Source of the DNA: JBDHTS01 sp044220535 | Lineage (GTDB): Bacteria; Pseudomonadota; Alphaproteobacteria; Micavibrionales; Micavibrionaceae | Assembly: GCA_044220535.1 (NCBI GenBank) | Contig: JBGAQU010000001.1 | Location: 6,935-70,934 of the forward strand | Direction of reading: 5' to 3' | DNA length: 64,000 nt | Shown here: positions 51,658 through 59,332 of the stretch, one piece after another | Numbering within the stretch: the first letter of the stretch is position 1 | Layout of the letters: the number at the start of each line of letters is the position of its first letter | Notes under the pieces: generated by a model | Database searches by the model: none | Told to the model about the DNA's origin: nothing | What the model saw: the letters and a program-made list of their open reading frames with translations, nothing else | Made by a program: the position numbers and the translations under genes

Positions 51658-53088
51658 ATGCAAAACACCAAGAAGATCGCAAAGACCCCGGCGGCTTATA
51701 CTTTCGATCCCGAAATCCTGCGCGAATACGATATCCGCGGCCAGTTGAATAAAAACCTGTCTTCCAATGATGCTTACGCGGTCGGCTTGTCTTTTGGCAC
51801 CTATGTTCGCCGCAAGGGAGGCACGCGGGTCAGTGTCGGCTATGACGGACGCGAAAGCTCTCCCGGTTTTGCCGCTGCCGTGGCTGAAGGCCTGGTGGCA
51901 ACCGGGATCGAAGTCGAAACCATCGGTCTTGGCCCCACGCCCATGCTGTATTTCGCCGTGAAGGACCGCCAGACGGATGCCGGCGTAATGATCACGGGAT
52001 CACACAACCCGTCCGATTATAACGGTTTCAAAATGACCATGCAGACCGGCCCTGTGTTCGGTGAGACGGTGCAGGAACTCGGCCGTATCGCCGCCGCCGG
52101 AGATTTCGAATCCGGCGAGGGCTCGATCCGCGAAGTTGAAATTGAAGGCGCATATATCGACCGCCTGCTGCGCGATTACGACACGGCGCTGCGCCCCCTG
52201 AACGTGGTCTGGGATTGCGGCAACGGCGCCGCCGGCGACGTGGTGCGGAAACTGACCAAGCGCCTGCCCGGCAAGCATACTTTGCTGTTCGATGAAATCG
52301 ACGGCAACTTCCCGAACCACCATCCCGACCCGACCGTGGACAAAAACCTTCAGGACTTAATCAAGAAGGTGAAGGAAACCGGTTCCGACCTGGGCGTGGC
52401 GTTTGACGGGGACGCGGACCGCATAGGCGCGGTGGACGAAAAAGGCAATATCCTGCGTTGCGATTCCCTGATCGCGATCTATGCGCGCGATGTCCTGACC
52501 CGCCACAAACATGCGCCGATTATCGGCGACGTGAAATGCAGCCAGGTCATGTTCGATGAAATAGCACGCCTCGGCTGCCAGCCCGTCATGTGGAAGACCG
52601 GTCATTCTTTGATCAAAGCGAAGATGGCGGAAATGAAAGCGCCTCTCGCGGGCGAATTGTCTGGCCATATTTTCTTCGGCGACCGCTGGTACGGATTTGA
52701 CGACGGCATTTACTGTGCCATCCGCCTGTTCAACGAAGTGGCGAAAATCGAAGGCGCAGCATCCAGCCTGACCGCGCATCTGCCGCCGATCCACAACACG
52801 CCGGAACTGCGCTTTGAAGTGGATGAGGTCAAGAAATTCGACATCGTCCGCGGCATCGCGGATTCCGTCAAAGCCGCCTATCAGGGCGACAAGACGACAC
52901 AGGTGATCGATATTGACGGCGTCCGCGTTGTGACGCCTAATGGGTGGTGGCTGCTGCGCGCGTCCAACACCCAGAACGTTCTGGTAACCCGGGCCGAAGC
53001 AAACAGTCCTGAAGAGCTTGCGAAACTGAAATCGATGGTCAATCAGGAAATCAAGAAGGCCGGATATGACGCACCCTTTGAAAGCTGA
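51658..53088 (+). CDS. Phosphomannomutase/phosphoglucomutase
   Basis: This alpha-D-phosphohexomutase interconverts hexose 1- and 6-phosphates for polysaccharide and LPS precursors. The 476-residue protein has GYDGRESSPG, the phosphoserine loop TGSHNPSDYNGFKM, the metal loop DGDADRIGAVD, the sugar loop GELSGHIFFGD and a C-terminal phosphate-binding TRAEANSPEEL. The PMM/PGM (AlgC-like) group is the best match. Its end overlaps the start of chpT by 23 bp. Confidence 0.95.
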   Translation: MQNTKKIAKTPAAYTFDPEILREYDIRGQLNKNLSSNDAYAVGLSFGTYVRRKGGTRVSVGYDGRESSPGFAAAVAEGLVATGIEVETIGLGPTPMLYFAVKDRQTDAGVMITGSHNPSDYNGFKMTMQTGPVFGETVQELGRIAAAGDFESGEGSIREVEIEGAYIDRLLRDYDTALRPLNVVWDCGNGAAGDVVRKLTKRLPGKHTLLFDEIDGNFPNHHPDPTVDKNLQDLIKKVKETGSDLGVAFDGDADRIGAVDEKGNILRCDSLIAIYARDVLTRHKHAPIIGDVKCSQVMFDEIARLGCQPVMWKTGHSLIKAKMAEMKAPLAGELSGHIFFGDRWYGFDDGIYCAIRLFNEVAKIEGAASSLTAHLPPIHNTPELRFEVDEVKKFDIVRGIADSVKAAYQGDKTTQVIDIDGVRVVTPNGWWLLRASNTQNVLVTRAEANSPEELAKLKSMVNQEIKKAGYDAPFES

Positions 53089-53740
53089 GCTGCCGGACGC
53101 GGCGGCCTCCACGGACGCCACTGTTCTGGAACTGCTGGCTTCCCGTATCTGTCACGACCTGATCAGCCCGGTCAGCGCGGTCAATAACGGCGTCGAATTT
53201 CTTCAGGAAACCGGCATGGATGGCGGCGCCGACGCGGTTGAACTGATCGCATACAGCGCCCACCAGGCCTCCGCCCGGCTTCAGGCTTTCCGCCTGGCCT
53301 ATGGCGCAGGCGGTCGCGACCCCAATATCAAGCCCGAAGACGTGCACCGCACCTTCGGCGAATTGCTGGGCAAGGATAGCCGGACTCATCAGGACTGGGA
53401 TCCGTATGCGAGTCTCGGCTACGAAGAACGTCCGCTCGGCTACTGCAAAGTGCTGATGGGCGCCCTGATGCTGGTGCTGGAAAACTTGCCGCGCGGCGGT
53501 GTGATTCAAGTGGTATCCGGCGGCGCGAATAAAACGCAGATTACCGGCGAAGGTCAGGATGCCGCAGTTCGCCCCAATATGGCGGAAGCGCTGGCCCGCA
53601 CCCTTCCGACGGCAGACCTCGATCCCCGCCTTGTCCATGCTTATGCCTTATCCATGATCGCCGACCAGTATGGTTTCTCCATGGATATGACAAGCGAAGC
53701 GGGCAAAGTCGTTCTGTCGCTATCCGGCGGGCACCCGTAA
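53066..53740 (+). CDS. chpT: Histidine phosphotransferase ChpT
   Basis: ChpT passes phosphate from the hybrid kinase CckA to CtrA and CpdR. The 224-residue protein has the dimerisation/phosphotransfer helix LASRICHDLISPVSAVNNGVEFL with the phospho-His at about residue 30. A degenerate ATPase-like C-terminal domain without ATP-binding boxes follows, exactly the ChpT plan. It is translationally linked to the phosphohexomutase gene and followed by a CheY-like regulator. The target ctrA is 30 kb away in this window; cckA was not seen. Confidence 0.93.
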   Translation: MTHPLKAELPDAAASTDATVLELLASRICHDLISPVSAVNNGVEFLQETGMDGGADAVELIAYSAHQASARLQAFRLAYGAGGRDPNIKPEDVHRTFGELLGKDSRTHQDWDPYASLGYEERPLGYCKVLMGALMLVLENLPRGGVIQVVSGGANKTQITGEGQDAAVRPNMAEALARTLPTADLDPRLVHAYALSMIADQYGFSMDMTSEAGKVVLSLSGGHP

Positions 53741-53813
53741 ACCTTCCGCTAACCATTCCAGTGCTAAAGTTCGTTGAAACCCCGTATCGGGGAAACCTTC
53801 TAATGCATTGAGT

Positions 53814-54185
53814 ATGGCCATGAAATCCTGCCTCCTTGTTGATGACAGCCGCGTCGTGCGCAAGGTCGCGCGCCGCATCATGGAAAGCTTCGGCTATGAA
53901 TGCCAGGAGGCGGAAGATGGCGAAAAAGCCTATCAGGCCTGCAAGGCATCCATTCCCGACCTGATCGTCCTGGACTGGAACATGCCGGTGATGAGCGGCA
54001 TCGAATTTCTGGAGAAGGTGCGGCAGTTAGAGCACGGCAAAAAATCCCGCATTATTTTGTGCACCACCGAAAATGACATGAAACATATCCAGCGCGCTTT
54101 AAAAGCCGGCGCGGACGAATACATTATGAAACCGTTTGACGGCGACATTATACGGGCAAAGCTGAAGCAGATCGGCGCTATCTAG
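53814..54185 (+). CDS. CheY-like single-domain response regulator
   Basis: This is a receiver-only protein of about 123 residues with the acidic pair in LLVDDSR, phosphoacceptor in LIVLDWNMPVMSG, CTTEND switch Thr and KPFDGD Lys. The start is uncertain: TTG 53808, ATG 53814 or ATG 53820. It ends 1 bp before cheR, so the two are co-transcribed. Presence beside chpT suggests a phosphorelay or chemotaxis-type role; it may be phosphorylated by an orphan kinase. Confidence 0.9.
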   Translation: MAMKSCLLVDDSRVVRKVARRIMESFGYECQEAEDGEKAYQACKASIPDLIVLDWNMPVMSGIEFLEKVRQLEHGKKSRIILCTTENDMKHIQRALKAGADEYIMKPFDGDIIRAKLKQIGAI

Positions 54186-54186
54186 G

Positions 54187-54987
54187 ATGCATATCGGCGA
54201 CTTCGATTTTTACAAGGATTTTCTCTATAAGCAGGCGGGTATCAACCTGACCGCCAACCAGTCCTATCTGCTCGTCTCCCGCCTGACCCCTGTTGCCCGC
54301 AAATGGAACTTCAAGGATCTGCGCGCCATGACTATGGCCCTGCGCAGCGTGCCGGATGTCGACATGATTTATGATGTCATTGAGGCGATGATCGACGGCG
54401 ATACCGAATTCTTCACCGATCTCGATTTCTTCGACCGTTTCCGCGAACAAATCCTGCCGCAGATGGTAAAGGCTGTGCCGCGCCGGAAGCTGCGCATCTG
54501 GTGTGCGGGCTGTTCAACTGGACAGGAAGCGTTCTCCCTGGCCATGTCCGCTTATGAATATATGAAAACGGCGCGCTGCGCGGGAATCCAGATCCTGGCG
54601 ACCGATATCAGCCGCAGCGCCATCGACCGCGCCCGCAAGGGCCGCTTTACCCAGAACGAAATCCAGCACGGCATGCCGACGAAGCTGGCCATGAAATATT
54701 TCACCCATGAAGGGCGGCACTGGCAGGTCAGCCATGATATTGCCGACATGATCCGGTTCGAACCGTTCAATTTGATGCATAATATGTCCGCGCTAGGCGA
54801 ATTCGATATCATTGTCTGCCGTTATGTACTGTCGCGTTTCGATGGAAAACTGGCCAGCCAGATTCTTTCCGGCTTCGCGGGATCCCTTGGCAAGAAGGGG
54901 CTTCTCATTACGTCTCCCGAGGAAACCTTACCCATTCCCTCCTCCTTCAAGGCCAGCGATGCCTTGCCCGGTTGTTATGCATCCTAA
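54187..54987 (+). CDS. cheR: CheR-type protein-glutamate methyltransferase
   Basis: CheR methylates glutamates of chemoreceptors using SAM. The 266-residue protein has the N-terminal helical domain (FDFYKDFLYKQAGINLTANQSYLLVSRL), TEFFTDLDFFDRFREQILP, the SAM motif IWCAGCSTGQEAFSLAM, LATDISRSAIDRARKGRF and a degenerate CRYVLSRF where CRNVLIYF is usual. No other che genes or receptors are in the window, so it may act outside classic chemotaxis. It is transcribed with the CheY-like gene. Confidence 0.9.
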   Translation: MHIGDFDFYKDFLYKQAGINLTANQSYLLVSRLTPVARKWNFKDLRAMTMALRSVPDVDMIYDVIEAMIDGDTEFFTDLDFFDRFREQILPQMVKAVPRRKLRIWCAGCSTGQEAFSLAMSAYEYMKTARCAGIQILATDISRSAIDRARKGRFTQNEIQHGMPTKLAMKYFTHEGRHWQVSHDIADMIRFEPFNLMHNMSALGEFDIIVCRYVLSRFDGKLASQILSGFAGSLGKKGLLITSPEETLPIPSSFKASDALPGCYAS

Positions 54988-55039
54988 ATAATAACTTTTC
55001 CATGGACTTAAGCCCCCCGCCTGCATTAAAACATCAGGC

Positions 55040-56641
55040 ATGAGTCCTGTCCTGAAAACTGCGCGCCAGCCTGACACCAATCCTTTGAAGGTGCGCCGCT
55101 CGCTGATCTCCGTCTCCGATAAAACCGGCCTTACCGTATTCGCGAAGGCGCTTGCTCCTTACAAGATTGAAATCCTGTCCACGGGCGGCACCGCGAAGGG
55201 CCTGCAGGATGAAGGCCTGAAGGTCACGGATGTCTCCACCTATACCGGCTTCCCCGAAATCATGGACGGACGCGTAAAAACGCTGCATCCGAAAGTCCAT
55301 GGCGGATTGCTGGCCAGGCGTGATGAGGACAGCCACCTCTCCGCCATGCGCGACAACGGGATTGAAGGCATCGAATTGCTGGTCGTCAACCTCTACCCGT
55401 TTGTGAAAACGATTGCGCAAGGCGCTGATTTTTCAACGGCGATTGAAAATATCGATATCGGCGGCCCGGCCATGGTGCGCGCCGCCGCGAAGAATCACGA
55501 CTATGTCGCCGTCGTCACCGACCCATCCGATTACGCGCGCGTACTGGAAGATCTGAAGGTCAATGACGGATGCATCACCGCGCCTCTGCGCCGTGAACTG
55601 GCGGCCAAAGCGTTTGCCATGACGTCGGCTTACGACACCGCCATCGCCAACTGGTTCGCCTCGCAACTCGCAACCCGCAACCCGCAACCAACTTACACGC
55701 TGTCAGGCACACTCAAACAAACCCTGCGCTATGGCGAAAACCCTCATCAGACCGCGGCGCTCTACACGGACGGCACCAACCGCCCCGGCGTTTCCACCGC
55801 ACAGCAATTGCAGGGCAAGGAGCTGTCCTACAACAACCTGAACGACACCGACGCCGCCTACGAACTGGCCGCCGAATTCGATCGTCCGGCCGTTGCCATC
55901 ATCAAGCATGCGAATCCCAGTGGCGTCGCCATGGCCGATAATCTGCCTGAAGCCTATCGCCTGGCTCTGCGCTGCGACCCGGTCAGCGCCTTTGGCGGCA
56001 TTATTGCCCTCAACCGCGCGCTGGACGCCGAAACGGCAGCCGAGATCGTGAAAATTTTCAGTGAGGTGATTATTGCGCCGTCCGTCGATCCCAAAGCGCT
56101 CGACATTCTTTCAAAGAAACAAAATTTGCGCGTGCTGGTGACCGGCGCCCTGCCCGACCCCGGGACGGCGCGCCCGGCGTTAAAAACCATTGCGGGTGGT
56201 TTTCTGCTGCAGGATGCCGATATCGGCGCCGTCCGCCGCGAAGACCTGAAAGTCGTCACCAAGCGCCAGCCGACGGAGCAGGAGCTGAACGACCTGTTGT
56301 TTGCCTTCAAAGTCGCAAAACACGTCAAATCCAACGCCATTGTTTATGCCAGCGGCAACGCCACCATCGGCATCGGCGCGGGCCAGATGAGCCGTATCGA
56401 TTCGACCCGTATCGCCGCGGAAAAAATGCGCCAGATCCCGGATTTGGGCAAAAACCTTGTAACTGTTTGTTCTTCCGATGCTTTTTTCCCTTTTCCGGAC
56501 GGCCTGATCGCCGCGGCCGAAGCCGGGGCCACCGCCATTATCCAGCCCGGGGGGTCGATCAAGGACGCGGATGTGATTGCCGCCGCTGACGAGCGGAACC
56601 TTGCCATGGTTTTTACCGGAATCCGCCATTTTAAGCATTGA
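55040..56641 (+). CDS. purH: Bifunctional AICAR transformylase/IMP cyclohydrolase
   Basis: PurH performs the last two steps of IMP synthesis. The 533-residue protein has the N-terminal MGS-like cyclohydrolase domain (LISVSDKTGLTVFAKAL, STGGTAKGL, GRVKTLHPKVHGGLLARR). The C-terminal transformylase has RYGENPHQTAALY, YNNLNDTDAAYEL and the catalytic Lys-His of IIKHANPSGVA, and ends with GGSIKDADVIAAADE and VFTGIRHFKH. The length is standard. Confidence 0.97.
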   Translation: MSPVLKTARQPDTNPLKVRRSLISVSDKTGLTVFAKALAPYKIEILSTGGTAKGLQDEGLKVTDVSTYTGFPEIMDGRVKTLHPKVHGGLLARRDEDSHLSAMRDNGIEGIELLVVNLYPFVKTIAQGADFSTAIENIDIGGPAMVRAAAKNHDYVAVVTDPSDYARVLEDLKVNDGCITAPLRRELAAKAFAMTSAYDTAIANWFASQLATRNPQPTYTLSGTLKQTLRYGENPHQTAALYTDGTNRPGVSTAQQLQGKELSYNNLNDTDAAYELAAEFDRPAVAIIKHANPSGVAMADNLPEAYRLALRCDPVSAFGGIIALNRALDAETAAEIVKIFSEVIIAPSVDPKALDILSKKQNLRVLVTGALPDPGTARPALKTIAGGFLLQDADIGAVRREDLKVVTKRQPTEQELNDLLFAFKVAKHVKSNAIVYASGNATIGIGAGQMSRIDSTRIAAEKMRQIPDLGKNLVTVCSSDAFFPFPDGLIAAAEAGATAIIQPGGSIKDADVIAAADERNLAMVFTGIRHFKH

Positions 56642-56685
56642 TTTTACCGCTTAAAATTTGTTAAGCCTTTGTTATTGTTTATGTC

Positions 56686-56700
56686 TTAAAATGGTCTTAA
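56686..56700. promoter_or_regulatory. Exact CtrA box (TTAA-N7-TTAA)
   Basis: TTAAAATGGTCTTAA, 70 bp ahead of the next ATG. A further TTAA-N6-TTAA pair lies at 56651-56664. The surrounding DNA is AT-rich, which raises the chance level for such motifs. Confidence 0.55.
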
Positions 56701-56770
56701 TAAAAAGTTGCATTTTCTTCCGAGACAGCGGTAAGATGGTAGCAATCAATAAAATAATTAGGGTGTAAAT

Positions 56771-57847
56771 ATGACTGACCAAGCACAAGATACCGACCGG
56801 AGCTGGGCAGGCCGCTTGCTGCACACATGGAATGTGTTTGTCGAAGCGCCAAGTAGAGCAGCCAATGGCTTGGTATCGGCTGGCGCAGGCGCTTTAGGAC
56901 TCCTGGACGATGCTTCAAAGCATCTTGGCTTGTCAGAGCATACTATTTCCGAAAACCTTTTGGGTTATGATTTAAAACCGCAAGAAGCCTTCAACGCATG
57001 GCTAGATCCCAAGACTAAAGCACGCCAGGAATATCTGTATGGCGAGGTGATTAAGCCGGAAACCTTCGTTGAACATACGATTCAAGCGGCAGCCGATGTA
57101 GGTGTGGCCAGTGGCCCGATTGCAGCATCCCCATTGGCGGCTCCTGTGGCGAGTGCATCAACCAAAGTACTCGGCCCGGTATTTAGCGCTGCCAAAGCTC
57201 TTCCGGGTTTTGCGCTCAAACATCCTTTCATAACGGCTTCAACTGCTACCATCGCTCCGCCCCTTGCCACAGGGTATGGTGTTGTGGGTACTATTCTTGA
57301 AGCGCCTGGCGCCCAAACTGTAGGCAGAGTGGGTGCCCATATGGTTGATTGGCAATCAAGCACAGCTGACTGGATTGGCGATAGGCTTGGGGCAACTTCA
57401 TGGGGCTTACCGTTTAAGGCTGCCGCATGGGGTGGACATACTTCCGCAGACCTAGCACGCGGTGCTATAGACTTAAAAGAAAAGACAGGTCCTAACCCTG
57501 ATGGCTTTATGGGTAATATTTCGGACAATCCCCTTATGATAGCCGGTCTTTTGCTGGGTTTTGCCAATGGGCGAGGCTGGTTCAACAGAACGGCCATGGG
57601 TGTTATTTTCGCACTGATCGGTCTTGCTATCCAGAATTATGCAGGCCCTGAGCGTATGGAAGCGTTTGGCAAAACCACCAAGGAGCTTTTATCCGGTGGC
57701 GGCAGCCTTCTGTCCAGCGCATTTAATTCTGTCACATCTGGCGGCGTATCCGGCGTTCTTCGCAACCTGGGGCTCGATCATATCGGCCAGCAGACCTACA
57801 CCACGAACCGGGACACCATTCGTCCGCCGGCTCTGGTTCCAGGCTAA
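56771..57847 (+). CDS. Hypothetical protein with hydrophobic C-terminal region
   Basis: This 358-residue protein is unrecognised. The N-terminal half is soluble (VEAPSRAANGLVSAGAGALGLLDDASKHLGLSEHT); the middle is rich in Ala, Pro and Gly with weak hydrophobic stretches. The segment MIAGLLLGFANGRGWFNRTAMGVIFALIGLAIQNY looks like one or two membrane helices. No signal peptide is evident. It is its own transcription unit with a CtrA box ahead and a terminator behind. It could be an effector- or tail-tape-like protein, but nothing specific supports that. Confidence 0.75.
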   Translation: MTDQAQDTDRSWAGRLLHTWNVFVEAPSRAANGLVSAGAGALGLLDDASKHLGLSEHTISENLLGYDLKPQEAFNAWLDPKTKARQEYLYGEVIKPETFVEHTIQAAADVGVASGPIAASPLAAPVASASTKVLGPVFSAAKALPGFALKHPFITASTATIAPPLATGYGVVGTILEAPGAQTVGRVGAHMVDWQSSTADWIGDRLGATSWGLPFKAAAWGGHTSADLARGAIDLKEKTGPNPDGFMGNISDNPLMIAGLLLGFANGRGWFNRTAMGVIFALIGLAIQNYAGPERMEAFGKTTKELLSGGGSLLSSAFNSVTSGGVSGVLRNLGLDHIGQQTYTTNRDTIRPPALVPG

Positions 57848-57862
57848 CAAATTTAAAAATAC

Positions 57863-57893
57863 GAAAAGGCCGCGGTTTGACGCGGCTTTTTTG
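57863..57893 (+). terminator. Rho-independent terminator
   Basis: AAGGCCGCG-GTTTGA-CGCGGCTTTTTT hairpin with U-tract shortly after the stop codon. Confidence 0.85.
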
Positions 57894-58009
57894 TTATCCG
57901 TTACGCTTCGTCATTTTGTTTCGTCTTTGCCTCAGCATATTGAAGTGACGGCCCAAACAGCTTAAAATATTGGTTGTTTTGTACTTAGGATGATCTATTT
58001 CATAACCTC

Positions 58010-58351
58010 ATGATGGACCAGCCCCCCGCACAGCAGGAATTTAACAAGGGTCATGCCCCGGACGACCGGGACATGAAGGTGGAGCTTGCCGTTAACGACC
58101 GGGCAGAGGCAATCGTCTTCCACAGCAAGCATTTTACCTACCCGCTGGCCTGGCTGGAATTCGACCTGGATTCGAATAGGCTGGATTTTATCCTGAAAAA
58201 TGGGGAATTGCGCAATTTCGGCATACCGGTGCGCCCTGACCTTGCCAAATACATGCAGAATGCGTTTCAGATTTTAATGGTGTATATGGATGAAAAAACA
58301 GGGGAACCGATTGAGGGGGGCTATTTTCCCCTGATGATCCATCGCAGCTGA
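58010..58351 (+). CDS. Conserved-looking hypothetical protein (113 aa)
   Basis: This small soluble protein has a Pro/Asp-rich N-terminus and a compact core (VFHSKHFTYPLAWLEFDLDSNRLDFILKNGELRNFGIPV, then LAKYMQNAFQILMVYMD). It is unrecognised. Two adjacent ATGs (58010 and 58013) are possible starts. It ends about 40 bp before an exact CtrA box that belongs to the next gene. Confidence 0.7.
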   Translation: MMDQPPAQQEFNKGHAPDDRDMKVELAVNDRAEAIVFHSKHFTYPLAWLEFDLDSNRLDFILKNGELRNFGIPVRPDLAKYMQNAFQILMVYMDEKTGEPIEGGYFPLMIHRS

Positions 58352-58388
58352 TGTTCGGACCCCAATAAATATAAAATCCATTATAAAA

Positions 58389-58403
58389 TTAACAAGCCCT
58401 TAA
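58389..58403. promoter_or_regulatory. Exact CtrA box (TTAA-N7-TTAA)
   Basis: TTAACAAGCCCTTAA lies 82 bp ahead of a 57-codon gene. It shares TTAACAAG with the box at 40581, a second similarity beyond the bare consensus. Confidence 0.62.
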
Positions 58404-58485
58404 CATGAAAATATAAAGTTTGCAGTCACACCCCCGTCATGAGTATAATTGTATTAACGTTAGATCTATAAGGGGAGTGTGTAGT

Positions 58486-58659
58486 ATGGCTGAAGGATAT
58501 AACTTATTTAAAGAAGATCTTGCCAAAAATTTGAACGGCCTTAGCAGATATCAAAATGCTTCATCTAAAGGTCCTGGTGGCCTTGCCGTAAATATGGGTA
58601 TTGCACCAGAATCTTTGTTTTCTGCTGCGCCTCAAATGGCGCCAACCCCGCAAATTTAA
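58486..58659 (+). CDS. Small hypothetical protein (57 aa) behind a CtrA box
   Basis: The ATG at 58486 has an AAGGGGA site 9 bp ahead. The frame is open 22 codons further up, but those have no ribosome-binding site. The 57-residue product begins MAEGYNLFKEDLAKNLNGLSRY and ends in a Pro-rich tail; it has no signal or membrane helix and is unrecognised. It is a separate transcription unit with its own CtrA box and a strong terminator, which supports a real expressed gene. Confidence 0.7.
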   Translation: MAEGYNLFKEDLAKNLNGLSRYQNASSKGPGGLAVNMGIAPESLFSAAPQMAPTPQI

Positions 58660-58676
58660 GGTCTACGATAGAATTC

Positions 58677-58709
58677 AAAAAAGGCGGTCTGTGAAGACCG
58701 CCTTTTTTC
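58677..58709 (+). terminator. Rho-independent terminator
   Basis: AAAAAAGGCGGTCT-GTGA-AGACCGCCTTTTTT, a strong hairpin with A and T tracts on both sides, able to act in both directions between convergent genes. Confidence 0.92.
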
Positions 58710-58726
58710 ATTATGACGTTGTCCGA

Positions 58727-59152
58727 TCAATCGCAGTGCACAGCCGTAACAATGCTCTGCTCATTGATTTCAACATTGATGCGGTCGGCAGAAAAATCCT
58801 GCGTCACCATCGCGCCGGGTTTCAGGATGCGATACGGGCGGCCTGTCGCTTTCACCACGTCCTCATCGACAGGCTTATCAACCCATGCCTTGAAATCGCA
58901 CGGCGGTGCGTCATGATCCGGGGCGGGCATGGCTGTCTCATCGGATGTATCTGATGACTCACCCACGCTGCCGCTGACGGCGCCAGGAATGCCAATCGGT
59001 GACGGCTCCCCCGCCTGCGGCGCCTGCACAGCCATATCATTGGCGTTGCTGGGAGCCACGGTCAGGATAAACGTCAGAAGCCCGCCAATCAGCAGCGTGC
59101 AAACCACCGCCGGCATGATCACCAGCATCCGTATTTTCGTTTTCTTTTTCAT
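58727..59152 (-). CDS. Membrane-anchored I78-family peptidase inhibitor
   Basis: The 141-residue product has an N-terminal membrane anchor or signal (about residues 9-31, VIMPAVVCTLLIGGLLTFILTVA), a Pro/Ser/Asp linker and a typical I78 domain: PPCDFKAWVDKPVDEDVVKATGRPYRILKPGAMVTQDFSADRINVEI with the closing Cys in VHCD. I78 inhibitors block serine peptidases. An AAAGG site lies ahead of the ATG. A more divergent paralogue is at 36.5 kb. Confidence 0.88.
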   Translation of the reverse strand: MKKKTKIRMLVIMPAVVCTLLIGGLLTFILTVAPSNANDMAVQAPQAGEPSPIGIPGAVSGSVGESSDTSDETAMPAPDHDAPPCDFKAWVDKPVDEDVVKATGRPYRILKPGAMVTQDFSADRINVEINEQSIVTAVHCD

Positions 59153-59332
59153 GAGTTATGACCTTTGTTAATAATATTGCCCATTCTGCACAATTCCCGC
59201 CGCTTTGCATCAGGAAAAGTATAAAACTGCTTTTAAGCTGAGTTTTTGCCGAAAATCGCATAAACGTAACGCCATGACAAAGTGCGAGCATATGAGAGAA
59301 AGATCCGGTGGAAAACTGACCCAGGGAATGAA

